Source of the DNA: Cyanobacteria bacterium UBA6446
GTDB lineage: Bacteria; Cyanobacteriota; Vampirovibrionia; Gastranaerophilales; Gastranaerophilaceae
Assembly: GCA_002438405.1 (NCBI GenBank)
Contig: DJOE01000002.1
Coordinates: 1 to 64,000 of the forward strand
DNA length: 64,000 nucleotides
Reading direction: 5' to 3'
Shown: in pieces, positions 18,158 through 26,014 of the stretch
Numbering within the stretch: position 1 is the first letter of the stretch
Layout: every line of letters starts with the position of its first letter
Made by a program: the position numbers and the translations under genes
The notes under the pieces: generated by a model
What the model was told of the DNA's origin: nothing
Seen by the model: the letters and a program-made list of their open reading frames with translations, nothing else
Databases searched by the model: none

Positions 18158-19495
18158 ATGAACAGAGTGAGATTTTATACAGCATTAGTACTTGCGAGAT
18201 TAACATATTTAGCGATTAAATTGTTACATCGCTCTTCTGGAACATCTTTTGTCGGAATGATGACATTAAAAATTTGTCCAGATTTTTTGGCTCATTGCAG
18301 AAAATATATTAAAAATAATGCAATAACAATTTCAGGAACAAACGGAAAAACAACAACTTCCGGACTTGTTGCTCATATTTTTGAAGAAAATCAAAATTCA
18401 ATAATTCATAACGTAAAAGGCGCAAATATGCTTACAGGCATTGCAAATGTATTTGCACTAAATGTCAAACCATTCAAAAGATTTGACTATGCAGTAATTG
18501 AATCAGACGAAGCATATTTAACAAAGTTATATGATTATTTTAAAGCGGATTATCTTTTAGTAACAAACTTATTTAGAGATCAACTAGATAGATATGGCGA
18601 ACTTTCAACAACTGCAAGTTTTATCCAAAATGCAATTGATAAAAATAAAGATTTGAAACTAATATTAAATGCCGATGACCCATTAGTTACAAATTTCGGC
18701 AAAGGGAAAGATGCAATTTATTATGGATTTGAGGAAGTCGAATTTTGTTCAGAAATTCATAATGCAACATCAAATGCTCCAACAGAAGTATTTAATTGTA
18801 TTTGTGGCAAACCACTTCAATATAGCAAGCAATTTTTTGCACAAGAGGGGCATTATTATTGTTCAGAATGCGGATTTAAACGACCTGAACCAAACTACAA
18901 AGGTTATGTAAAAATATATTCTGATTATTCAGAATTAAAAATAAAACATTATGACAAAGACTTTGAATTTAAAATCAATTTAGTAGGATTATATAATGCC
19001 TACAATGCACTTGGAGCAATTGCGTGTGCAATGGAAAACGGAATAGATTACCAGACAATAAAAGAGGCTGTTTCAACTTATAAATCAATTTTTGGAAGAG
19101 CAGAAAGAAGAATCATTAATGGACATAAAACACTCATTCAACTAATCAAAAATCCAACAGGGGCAAGTGAAGTTCTTAAAACAGTTGATTTATCATCAAA
19201 CATAGTAATTGCGATTAATGATAATTATGCAGATGGCAGAGATATTTCTTGGCTTTGGGATAGTGATTTTGAACAACTGAAAAATGCTCAAAAACTCGTA
19301 ATTACATCTGGAATTAGAGCAAAAGATATGGCTACGAGATTAAAATATGCAGGAATCCCGCAAGAAAAAATTATTGTAGAAGAAGACATAAAATCAGCTA
19401 TTGCATTAGCTGCAAAATCTGATAATATAGAGGAACGAATTACTATTTTACCGTCATACACGGCTTTATTAAAAATTAGTAAAATGAAATTTTAG
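18158..19495 (+). CDS. murT: MurT-type Mur ligase (lipid II isoglutaminyl synthase subunit)
   Basis: MurT with GatD amidates the D-Glu of lipid II. The 445 residues have a Mur ligase central domain (ATP loop ISGTNGKTTTSG, about 53-64), a MurT-specific zinc ribbon (CICGKPL...YYCSECGF, about 205-235) and a C-terminal DUF1727 domain with DNYADGRDISWLWD, which holds the MurT catalytic region. AAAGGA precedes the ATG. The usual partner gatD is not adjacent: the next gene is pdxJ. GatD may be elsewhere. Confidence 0.9.
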   Translation: MNRVRFYTALVLARLTYLAIKLLHRSSGTSFVGMMTLKICPDFLAHCRKYIKNNAITISGTNGKTTTSGLVAHIFEENQNSIIHNVKGANMLTGIANVFALNVKPFKRFDYAVIESDEAYLTKLYDYFKADYLLVTNLFRDQLDRYGELSTTASFIQNAIDKNKDLKLILNADDPLVTNFGKGKDAIYYGFEEVEFCSEIHNATSNAPTEVFNCICGKPLQYSKQFFAQEGHYYCSECGFKRPEPNYKGYVKIYSDYSELKIKHYDKDFEFKINLVGLYNAYNALGAIACAMENGIDYQTIKEAVSTYKSIFGRAERRIINGHKTLIQLIKNPTGASEVLKTVDLSSNIVIAINDNYADGRDISWLWDSDFEQLKNAQKLVITSGIRAKDMATRLKYAGIPQEKIIVEEDIKSAIALAAKSDNIEERITILPSYTALLKISKMKF

Positions 19496-19507
19496 AAAGG
19501 AATAAAA

Positions 19508-20218
19508 ATGCTTTTAGGTGTAAATATAGATCACGTTGCAACATTAAGAAATGCAAGAGGAGGAGTTGATCCAGATCCAATTCAAGCAGCAGAAATTTGT
19601 GAAAAAAGCGGAGCGACTTCAATCACAACTCACTTGAGAGAAGATAGAAGACACATCAAAGACCAAGATGTTAAAACGCTAAAAAAAATTCTTAAAACAA
19701 ATCTAAATCTTGAAATGGCTGTAACAGATGAAATGCAAAAAATTGCACTTAGTGTTAAACCTCATTCTGTATGCCTTGTTCCGGAAAAAAGACAAGAAGT
19801 TACAACAGAAGGCGGACTTGACGTTGCAAGTCGTTTAAACCGAATTACAGAATTTGTTCAACCATTACTTGATGCCGGAATATTGGTAAGTTTGTTTATT
19901 GACCCATCAAAAGAACAAGTTTATGCAGCGGCAAAAACAGGAGCTCAATTCATTGAACTTCATACCGGTCAATACTCAATGGCTTTTGGCACACCGAACG
20001 AAACCGAGGAATTTGAAAAGCTAAGAGAAGCTTCTAGACTTGCTCATGCACTTGGACTTAAAGTTAATGCAGGTCATGGATTGAACTACGAAAATGTTTA
20101 TAGAATGAAGCAAATCGAAGATTTGTATGAGCTTAACATTGGACATAGTATTATTGCACGTTCCGTATTCGTAGGTCTTGAACAAGCTGTTAAAGAAATG
20201 AAAGACTTGATTAAATAA
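19508..20218 (+). CDS. pdxJ: Pyridoxine 5'-phosphate synthase
   Basis: TIM-barrel enzyme that condenses 3-amino-2-oxopropyl phosphate and deoxyxylulose 5-phosphate to PNP in the DXP-dependent vitamin B6 route. The 236-residue length is normal. Seen: GVNIDHVATLRNARGG at the N-terminus, ITTHLREDRRHI, and ELHTGQYS in the phosphate-binding part. It is 12 nt after murT with AAAGGA as ribosome site, so co-transcribed, though the functions are unrelated. Confidence 0.96.
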   Translation: MLLGVNIDHVATLRNARGGVDPDPIQAAEICEKSGATSITTHLREDRRHIKDQDVKTLKKILKTNLNLEMAVTDEMQKIALSVKPHSVCLVPEKRQEVTTEGGLDVASRLNRITEFVQPLLDAGILVSLFIDPSKEQVYAAAKTGAQFIELHTGQYSMAFGTPNETEEFEKLREASRLAHALGLKVNAGHGLNYENVYRMKQIEDLYELNIGHSIIARSVFVGLEQAVKEMKDLIK

Positions 20219-20238
20219 TTTATTTGAAAGGCTTAATA

Positions 20239-20565
20239 ATGGAAAAAACAAACGAAGAAATAATTGAAGAAATGCAACAAGTTGCCAATCAAATGGTTAT
20301 TGATGATTTGGAAGAAAATCCGGATTTGGAAAACGAATTCTTTGACTGTGACTGCTGCGGGAAGAATAAATGTCTTGCAGGTTCAATTCAATATGGAGAT
20401 TACAGACTTTGTAACGACTGCGTTTTACTTGCCGAAACTGGTTTTGCTCTAAAAAAATTCACTGATATTCAAGACCTGATGAATGCAATGGAAGACAAAA
20501 GACTAGAAGAACTTTGCAAATATGTCAAAGAAGAAGAAAATAGGAAAAAACAATTAGATAATTAA
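20239..20565 (+). CDS. Small Cys-cluster protein, unknown
   Basis: I take the ATG at 20239 (108 residues, GAAAGG upstream); a TTG at 20224 is less likely. Acidic helical N-terminus, then a probable zinc-binding cluster FDCDCCGKNKC ... LCNDC (about residues 34-62), then a charged helix. The C-x-C-C-x4-C and C-x2-C arrangement suggests a zinc ribbon of unknown role. Third gene after murT and pdxJ (20-nt gap). Confidence 0.65.
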   Translation: MEKTNEEIIEEMQQVANQMVIDDLEENPDLENEFFDCDCCGKNKCLAGSIQYGDYRLCNDCVLLAETGFALKKFTDIQDLMNAMEDKRLEELCKYVKEEENRKKQLDN

Positions 20566-20585
20566 TTTATTTAATATATTTTTTT

Positions 20586-20621
20586 GAAATGGCGACTGCG
20601 AAAATTCGCAGTCGCCATTTC
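20586..20621 (+). terminator. Long perfect hairpin after the murT-pdxJ unit
   Basis: A 17-bp perfect stem (arms 20586-20602 and 20605-20621) with a 2-nt gap, directly downstream of the last gene. The tract after it (CTTGTATTTA) is only moderately T-rich. Best read as an intrinsic terminator or mRNA-stabilising hairpin. Confidence 0.6.
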
Positions 20622-20717
20622 TTGTATTTATTCAAAAGAAAATTTATTAAGTAATATTACAAAAGATTTAAACAATATAGCAATTTTATATACAGAAAAT
20701 ACTTTATATATATGTAA

Positions 20718-20841
20718 ACACGAGGATGTGCTTATTGAGGAATCACAAAAGACTTAAGCACACACTTCACACTTCACTATTACGAGGAATGGTACAAAAT
20801 TTACATTCCAAGAGCCTTTTCTTTTAAAGGCTCTTTTTTTT
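20718..20841 (+). ncRNA. Candidate structured small RNA
   Basis: An intergenic stretch without an ORF. A promoter-like ACTTTATATA box sits at 20701-20710. It is followed by an 8-bp stem (20727-20734 with 20755-20762), a 6-bp stem (20786-20791 with 20804-20809), and a textbook terminator (AGAGCCTTT/AAAGGCTCT, 20811-20834, then T8). Two hairpins plus a terminator downstream of a promoter fit an independent sRNA. It matches no family I recognise (not 4.5S, 6S or tmRNA by motif). It could also be an untranslated leader or remnant. Confidence 0.4.
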
Positions 20842-20860
20842 GCTAAAAATTTTGAATAAA

Positions 20861-21817
20861 TTATTTTGACCTTTTCCATACAGAATCAGGAATTTTCCAA
20901 CCGTTGTCTTTCACGTACTCCAAACACCAATAACCATTACCCATTTCGCAGTTTGCTTTAACTTCTTCTTTTGACCTGTCTGAACCTGCAGGAACCAATC
21001 CCTTATCAGAATCATAAACCAAAATATAAATATCTTTCCCAATCACATTTGGTTTTCTATCACCATTTACATCAAAATAGAATTGAATAGTATTACCTGA
21101 AGCATCAACTCCAAATAAAGTTTTGGTTGAACTCGCAACAGAAGTATCAATATCAAAATAAGCCCCTTTTGCAGTTCTAAAGGTTAATGAAACACCCTTA
21201 TAACCGATTAAACTATCTGATTCTCCAACTTTAGTTTCATAAGTTGGAGCAGAACCTTTTAATGTTTTAACAACACCATATTTATGCCAACAACCACCTG
21301 TTGAATAGCAAACTTGTTCAAATTTCATATATGGAGCTAAAAATGTTTCAAACCATGTTTTATTGCTTGATAGATTTACACCTAAATTATTAATTGCTCC
21401 GACATCATCATTTTCAGCCATTTTCATTGCTTGAACAATGCTTGAATAATTTTCTCGAATTTGAGATTCAATTTGTTGTTTTTGAACTTTTGCAATCAAA
21501 GTAGGAATTGTCATTGCAGCAACAATACCAATTATACCAAGAGTGATTAAAACTTCCGCAAGTGTAAATGCAACTTTCTTTTTGCTCCCTAACCCTCTCC
21601 CACTAGTGGCGAGGAAACTATTTTTTAAGTCCATAAGATATTTCTTCTCCTTTTTACAATTTGTACTATCGTTGATTACTATTGGCTGGATTGTAATATA
21701 ATCTTCCCCCTCGCCCTTTTTAAAGGGAGAGGGTTGGGGTAAGGGTTCTCCCATATTTGAGATTACACTTTTGGGTTTTAAGTAAAATTTTTCACACTTA
21801 CTTCTCATTTTATCCAT
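20861..21817 (-). CDS. Pilin-like secreted protein with prepilin signature (copy 1)
   Basis: The 318 residues carry a prepilin-type cleavage/methylation motif FTLAEVLITLGIIGIVAAMT at about 84-103, a helical stem and a C-terminal globular domain ending GYWCLEYVKDNGWKIPDSVW. The same C-terminal pattern ends the copy at 59772. The leader before the signature is 80 or more residues if the ATG at 21817 is used. A better ribosome site (AAGGAG) precedes an in-frame ATG at 21634, which gives 257 residues. Two palindromic repeats lie in this leader region. Divergent from a 72-aa XRE regulator. The role may be a pseudopilin or surface protein. Confidence 0.8.
   Translation of the reverse strand: MDKMRSKCEKFYLKPKSVISNMGEPLPQPSPFKKGEGEDYITIQPIVINDSTNCKKEKKYLMDLKNSFLATSGRGLGSKKKVAFTLAEVLITLGIIGIVAAMTIPTLIAKVQKQQIESQIRENYSSIVQAMKMAENDDVGAINNLGVNLSSNKTWFETFLAPYMKFEQVCYSTGGCWHKYGVVKTLKGSAPTYETKVGESDSLIGYKGVSLTFRTAKGAYFDIDTSVASSTKTLFGVDASGNTIQFYFDVNGDRKPNVIGKDIYILVYDSDKGLVPAGSDRSKEEVKANCEMGNGYWCLEYVKDNGWKIPDSVWKRSK
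21595..21614. repeat. Palindromic repeat inside a prepilin leader (element A1)
   Basis: CCTCTC, palindromic core CACTAGTG, GCGAGG: a near-perfect palindrome with one T/G mismatch. It lies in the translated leader a few codons before FTLAEV, encoding part of ATSGRGLG. The same CCCTCTCCC...GGGCGAGGG type of element occurs at the same place in the pilin gene at 59772. Confidence 0.6.
21708..21733. repeat. Palindromic repeat (element A2)
   Basis: CCCTCGCCCTTT facing AAAGGGAGAGGG, a 26-bp near-perfect palindrome. Translated from the upstream start, it encodes the PFKKGEGE stretch of the leader. Resembles dispersed CCCTCTCCC/GGGAGAGGG palindromes known from many bacterial genomes. A matching element is at 60620-60647. 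Confidence 0.6.
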
Positions 21818-21838
21818 AATACTATTCTACCTTTTCAT

Positions 21839-21889
21839 ATACTTTATGTCCAATAAAGAAAGTATAGTATATCGCACAAATATTGTCAA
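21839..21889 (-). promoter_or_regulatory. Promoter and dyad of pilin-like gene 1
   Basis: Minus strand TTGACA (21884-21889), 17-nt spacer, TATACT (21861-21866): nearly perfect sigma-70 type. A dyad ATACTTT/AAAGTAT (21839-21865) covers the -10 box and predicted start site, a natural operator for the divergent XRE protein. Confidence 0.6.
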
Positions 21890-21906
21890 TAATATATGAT
21901 TAGGAA

Positions 21907-22125
21907 ATGAATAAAGAAGATTTCTTGAAATTGGGATATAAAATTAAATACCTACGAAGCAAAAAAGGGCTTTCTCAACTTGATTTATCATTAAAAACAG
22001 GTTTGACAACCCGCACAATCAGCAGAATAGAATGCGGAACAATAGACCCCAAATATTCAACTCTTGTTAGAATATCAGAGGCTCTTGATTCTAAATTAAT
22101 AGATTTACTAAATTTCAGCTTATAA
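21907..22125 (+). CDS. Small XRE-family regulator (pilin pair 1)
   Basis: The 72 residues are essentially one Cro/C1-type helix-turn-helix domain (GLSQLDLSLKTGLTTRTISR, about 26-45) with no effector domain. It diverges from pilin-like gene 1 and would sit over the shared control region. TAGGAA precedes the ATG closely. The same small-XRE/pilin arrangement recurs at 44521 and 60829. Confidence 0.85.
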   Translation: MNKEDFLKLGYKIKYLRSKKGLSQLDLSLKTGLTTRTISRIECGTIDPKYSTLVRISEALDSKLIDLLNFSL

Positions 22126-22129
22126 AAAA

Positions 22130-22273
22130 CTATTTTTTAACAGTTAATAAAATTTCAGCTAATTTACCAGAACGTGGATTCTTAAAACGGATTTCCTTAC
22201 ATTTAGGTTCTACCGGCTTGAATTCGTCTTTTTGATAACCATATAAAAACTTCATAAATTCTTTGCTATACAT
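22130..22273 (-). CDS. Small basic protein (47 aa)
   Basis: MYSKEFMKFLYGYQKDEFKP begins the ORF; it continues with KCKEIRFKNPRSGKLAEILL and ends in KK. Highly charged and basic, with a Pro/Lys/Arg-rich centre. An AGGTGTG ribosome site lies 4-5 nt upstream. Convergent with the XRE gene (4-nt gap). No family recognised; it looks like a real short gene because its composition is not random AT-rich translation. Confidence 0.5.
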   Translation of the reverse strand: MYSKEFMKFLYGYQKDEFKPVEPKCKEIRFKNPRSGKLAEILLTVKK

Positions 22274-22512
22274 ATTTACACACCTATCCGATTTAAAACT
22301 TCACACATATATAATAAAACATAAAAAGGAAAAATATTGCCAATTATAAACAAATTGTTACAAAGCTAGTAGTTTTAAATACTACCCACGTTGATAAGAA
22401 ATTAAGCTAATGTTTTAAAACCTCCTAAAAGTACATAATTTGGTATAAGTTTGTTTTTTAAATAAAACTTTTGTTTATTTTAAACAAAACTCACACAAAC
22501 AAGGAGGTAAAA

Positions 22513-24543
22513 ATGTCAATTAAAAAACTAACTGTGGCAGCTGCGATTGCCGTTGGAATAGCAACGTGTTCCTTGACTTCTGCAATGGCAGCTTGCCCAT
22601 GCAACACCAAAGCTCCTGAAGAAGCATTGCCTGTTGTAACAGGGCCGGCTTGTCCAGTAGAAAATCAGCAAGCGACTTGCCCAAAATGTAAAAAAGCAAT
22701 TCCTGATTGTGGTTGCAAGAAAAAAGAACCTTGCCCAATCAAGAAACAAGAGCCATGCCCTGAAAAGAAAAAACCGGATTGTGGCTGTCCAGATGAAATA
22801 AGCTGTGACAAACCAGCTGTTCCATCAACAGCATTATGTCCACAAACAGGTAAACCTGACAAAGCAGAAATGAAACAGGTTTATGGTTATCCACAAGCAA
22901 TTTACGGAACAAATAACTATGTCGGAGAACCTGCGAATTCGATATTTTCAACAGAAAAAGCATTAAAGGGCTGTCCATCAAGCAGAATGTCTTCAAACAT
23001 CTCAGGTGCAACAGTAGCAACTGACGGTCAAATGACAGGCGCTGCAACTCAAATGCCATGCTTGAACGAATGCCCTAACAAATATAACGGTATTACAATA
23101 GACAGAAATGAAAGAAAAATGGACGGAAATTCTTGTCCAATAGATATTCAGTCTGCCAATTCAATAAATGCGGTTAAGAAAACACTTATACCTTACGAAA
23201 TTCCACAACAAATTCAAAATATTACAGGCGGAGCTGCAAACTTAGGTGGCTGCCAATTCCCTGATGTTCCAAACGGATATTGGGCAGCATGTGATATTGA
23301 TAAACTTGCAATAAATGATGTTGTTGTAGGTTATCCAGACGGATATTTCAAACCAAATAAAAATATCTCTCGTGCAGAATTTGCAACAATGCTAGTTAAA
23401 GGTTTCAACTTAAATTGTGATATGCAAAACCAAGCATTATTCAAAGATGTTCCAAACCACAACTGGGCTAATGCCGCAATTGCAAAAGCTGTTGGTGAAG
23501 ATCTGTTAAAAGGTTACCCAAACAAAACATTCAGACCTCAAGCACCTGTAACTCGTGTTGAAGCCTTAACATCAATTGCAAAAGGTATGACATGTGATAT
23601 TGACAGATGCAAAGCTGATGAAATTTTAAGCAGATACACTGACGGTAATAAAGTTCCAGAATGGGCAAGAATTCCAGTGGCTAAATCACTTGATAGTGGA
23701 GCATTGAAAGATTCACCTAATCCAAACATGATTATGCCAAACAAAGATGCTTCTCGTGCGGATATCGCATCAATGATGCAAACTGTACGTGTAGCATTAG
23801 GATATGACACAAATCCTAAAACAGCAACTTCAATTTGTCCTGCGTGTCCTGTAGATAAAAATGCGTTGATTGAACACGAAGAAATCGTAAAAATTCCTAC
23901 ATTGAAATTATCAATGATAGACCAATTGACAGCTAAATCTTCACACGTTGGACAATACTTCAGAGCTAATACACTTGAAGATATCACAATCAATGGTGTA
24001 ACTTACCCTTGCGGTTCAACCGTTACAGGCCAAGTCGTAGAAGTTATAAGACCTTCAGGTTGTGAAAAAGGTGCTTTAAAACTTGCATTCACAGAAATTA
24101 AAAATGGTGATTGTAAAACTAAATTACCAAAACAAATTCTTCAAGCTCAAATTAACAAATCAAAAAATGTTAACCCAGTTGCAAGATTTGTTGAAATGCC
24201 ATTCACATGGGCAGGTTCACTTGTTGGTGTTGTTGGTAGAACTGCAGGCGGTATCTTAACAACGGTTGGTAACGCAGCAGAAAATGTAACTAACGATGCA
24301 GGTTATATGTTAGGACATGCTTTCCAAGGTCAATTCGGTGCCGCAGCTCGTAGTTTAGGTGATGGTTTATTCGAAACAGTTAAAGCTCCAGTTGATGTAA
24401 CAAGAACAGCTTTATCCGGCACAATGGGATTGTTCCAAACAACAGGTGATGAATTTGCTTACCTTGTTGATCCTCGTGGATACAAAATATCCGCAGTTAA
24501 TCCTAGGGAACACGTTACTATCGCTTTTGGTTGTAATGAATAA
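22513..24543 (+). CDS. SLH-domain envelope protein with Cys/Pro-rich N-terminus
   Basis: The start at 22513 follows AAGGAGG (676 residues). Signal peptide (about 1-26, SLTSAMA). A Cys-rich segment (about 27-100) has repeated CP, CGC and KKxPC units. Three SLH modules lie in the middle (about 240-430): FPDVPNGYWA with VVGYPDGYFKP, FKDVPNHNWA with LKGYPNKTFRP, and a divergent third. The C-terminal part has a beta segment (VTYPCGSTVTGQVVEV) followed by a Gly/Ala-rich hydrophobic region, like the exported proteins at 40491 and 55963. SLH domains bind pyruvylated wall polymers, so this may tether the outer membrane to the wall. Confidence 0.85.
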   Translation: MSIKKLTVAAAIAVGIATCSLTSAMAACPCNTKAPEEALPVVTGPACPVENQQATCPKCKKAIPDCGCKKKEPCPIKKQEPCPEKKKPDCGCPDEISCDKPAVPSTALCPQTGKPDKAEMKQVYGYPQAIYGTNNYVGEPANSIFSTEKALKGCPSSRMSSNISGATVATDGQMTGAATQMPCLNECPNKYNGITIDRNERKMDGNSCPIDIQSANSINAVKKTLIPYEIPQQIQNITGGAANLGGCQFPDVPNGYWAACDIDKLAINDVVVGYPDGYFKPNKNISRAEFATMLVKGFNLNCDMQNQALFKDVPNHNWANAAIAKAVGEDLLKGYPNKTFRPQAPVTRVEALTSIAKGMTCDIDRCKADEILSRYTDGNKVPEWARIPVAKSLDSGALKDSPNPNMIMPNKDASRADIASMMQTVRVALGYDTNPKTATSICPACPVDKNALIEHEEIVKIPTLKLSMIDQLTAKSSHVGQYFRANTLEDITINGVTYPCGSTVTGQVVEVIRPSGCEKGALKLAFTEIKNGDCKTKLPKQILQAQINKSKNVNPVARFVEMPFTWAGSLVGVVGRTAGGILTTVGNAAENVTNDAGYMLGHAFQGQFGAAARSLGDGLFETVKAPVDVTRTALSGTMGLFQTTGDEFAYLVDPRGYKISAVNPREHVTIAFGCNE

Positions 24544-24598
24544 ATAATGAATTCCTTTTTACAATTTAAAAGTCCATAGTTTAATTCATCACCAAAGA

Positions 24599-24628
24599 AC
24601 AGACCTTGAGATAAATCTCAAGGTCTGT
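24599..24628. terminator. Bidirectional terminator
   Basis: Perfect 13-bp stem ACAGACCTTGAGA/TCTCAAGGTCTGT with a 4-nt loop between convergent genes (SLH protein and transporter), T-rich on the plus side. Confidence 0.8.
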
Positions 24629-24645
24629 TTCTTATTTATAACAAT

Positions 24646-25968
24646 TTATCGCAAATATCTAAAGTATAAATAGAATGAACTCAATACCAATGATATAAAC
24701 GTAATTAAAGCTCCATACTTCATAAAGCGTAAGAATGAAATTTTATGTCCGTGAGATGCTGAAGTTTCACTAACTAAAACATTTGCAGCAGCGCCAATGA
24801 TTGTTAAGTTTCCACCTAGACAAGCTCCCAAAGACAATGCCCACCAAAGAGCATGGGTTGCGCCAGTCATTGCATTAGGATTTGCAGGGTTGATAAGTTC
24901 TGAAATTAATGGTGCCATTGTTGCAGTATATGGAATATTATCAATAATACCAGACAATATACCAGAAGCCCAAAGAATAATCATTGTTGCTAATTCAAGA
25001 CTACCATGAGTCAACACAATCAACTGGTCTGCTAAGAATTTAATACCACCATTTGCCTCAAAGCCACCAATAATAATAAACAAACCAATGAAGAAGAAAA
25101 TTGTAAGCCATTCAACATCACGATAAATTTCTTTAGGTTTTTCAAATAACAATAAGAATGATGCACCAGAAACAGCAAATACATAAGCTGAAATATGAGT
25201 AATATCATGAGTTACGAAACCTAAAATAACTAAACCTAATGTAATAACAGATCTAATCATCAAGTTTTTATTGGTAATAGTTTTTGAATTATCAAGATTT
25301 GCAACATGTTCCATTTTTTCAGGTGTCGCTTTTAAACCTTTTCTAAATAACAAAATCAAAACACAAACTGCAACCATAAAAATCAAAAATACAATTGGAG
25401 TAAGTTCTTGAACGAAATTCATAAAACTCAAACCCGCTCTTGTACCAATGATAATATTTGGAGGGTCGCCAATCAATGTTGCAGTACCACCAATATTAGA
25501 TGCTAAAACTTCTGTAATCAAGAATGGAACAGGGTCAGTTTCAAACTCTTTTGCTATAACAAAAGTTATAGGCATCATTAAAACAACAGTTGTAACGTTA
25601 TCCAAAAATGCAGATGCAATTGCGGTAAATGCTGCAAGTGCAAATAAAACAGTTTTTGGGTGTCCTTTAGTCAGTTTTAACAAATTAATCGCCAACCACT
25701 TGAATACACCACTTCGACTTGCAATATTTACAATAATCATCATACTGATAAGTAAAAAGATTACTTCAAAGTCAACATATTCAAAAACCCCTTTTACATT
25801 ATGTTCCAAATTTAATGAAAGAGGGATTAATCCTAGTAACATTGTTAAAGAAGCTCCAACCAATGCAACTACGGATTTTTGGATTTTTTCACTTGCAATG
25901 AAAATGTAAGCAATTAAAAGAATCGCTCCGGAAATAATCATTCCATGTGAGTGAATAAATTCTAACAT
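24646..25968 (-). CDS. ArsB/NhaD-superfamily ion transporter
   Basis: Integral membrane protein of 440 residues with about 11-12 helices. Seen: the family motifs SAFLDNVTTVVLMMP and SNIGGTATLIGDPPNIIIG in the first half, and SGIIDNIPYTATM with GACLGGNLTIIGAAANV in the second, the inverted-repeat hairpins of the ion transporter superfamily. This resembles YbiR/ArsB/NhaD-type Na+/H+ or anion transport; the ion cannot be read. AAGGAG lies 12 nt before the ATG. Single-gene unit. Confidence 0.85.
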   Translation of the reverse strand: MLEFIHSHGMIISGAILLIAYIFIASEKIQKSVVALVGASLTMLLGLIPLSLNLEHNVKGVFEYVDFEVIFLLISMMIIVNIASRSGVFKWLAINLLKLTKGHPKTVLFALAAFTAIASAFLDNVTTVVLMMPITFVIAKEFETDPVPFLITEVLASNIGGTATLIGDPPNIIIGTRAGLSFMNFVQELTPIVFLIFMVAVCVLILLFRKGLKATPEKMEHVANLDNSKTITNKNLMIRSVITLGLVILGFVTHDITHISAYVFAVSGASFLLLFEKPKEIYRDVEWLTIFFFIGLFIIIGGFEANGGIKFLADQLIVLTHGSLELATMIILWASGILSGIIDNIPYTATMAPLISELINPANPNAMTGATHALWWALSLGACLGGNLTIIGAAANVLVSETSASHGHKISFLRFMKYGALITFISLVLSSFYLYFRYLR

Positions 25969-26014
25969 TTTGTAGTTTTCTCCTTTTTATTTTTATTTAC
26001 AACCAAATTTTATT

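Noticed and set aside
20586..20621. CRISPR-like repeat
   Set aside because: A single perfect hairpin, with no spaced copies anywhere in the window.
22539..22862. Several overlapping minus-strand ORFs opposite the SLH gene
   Set aside because: Shadows of a Cys/Pro/Lys-rich coding strand; no ribosome sites, and the plus gene has signal peptide and domains.
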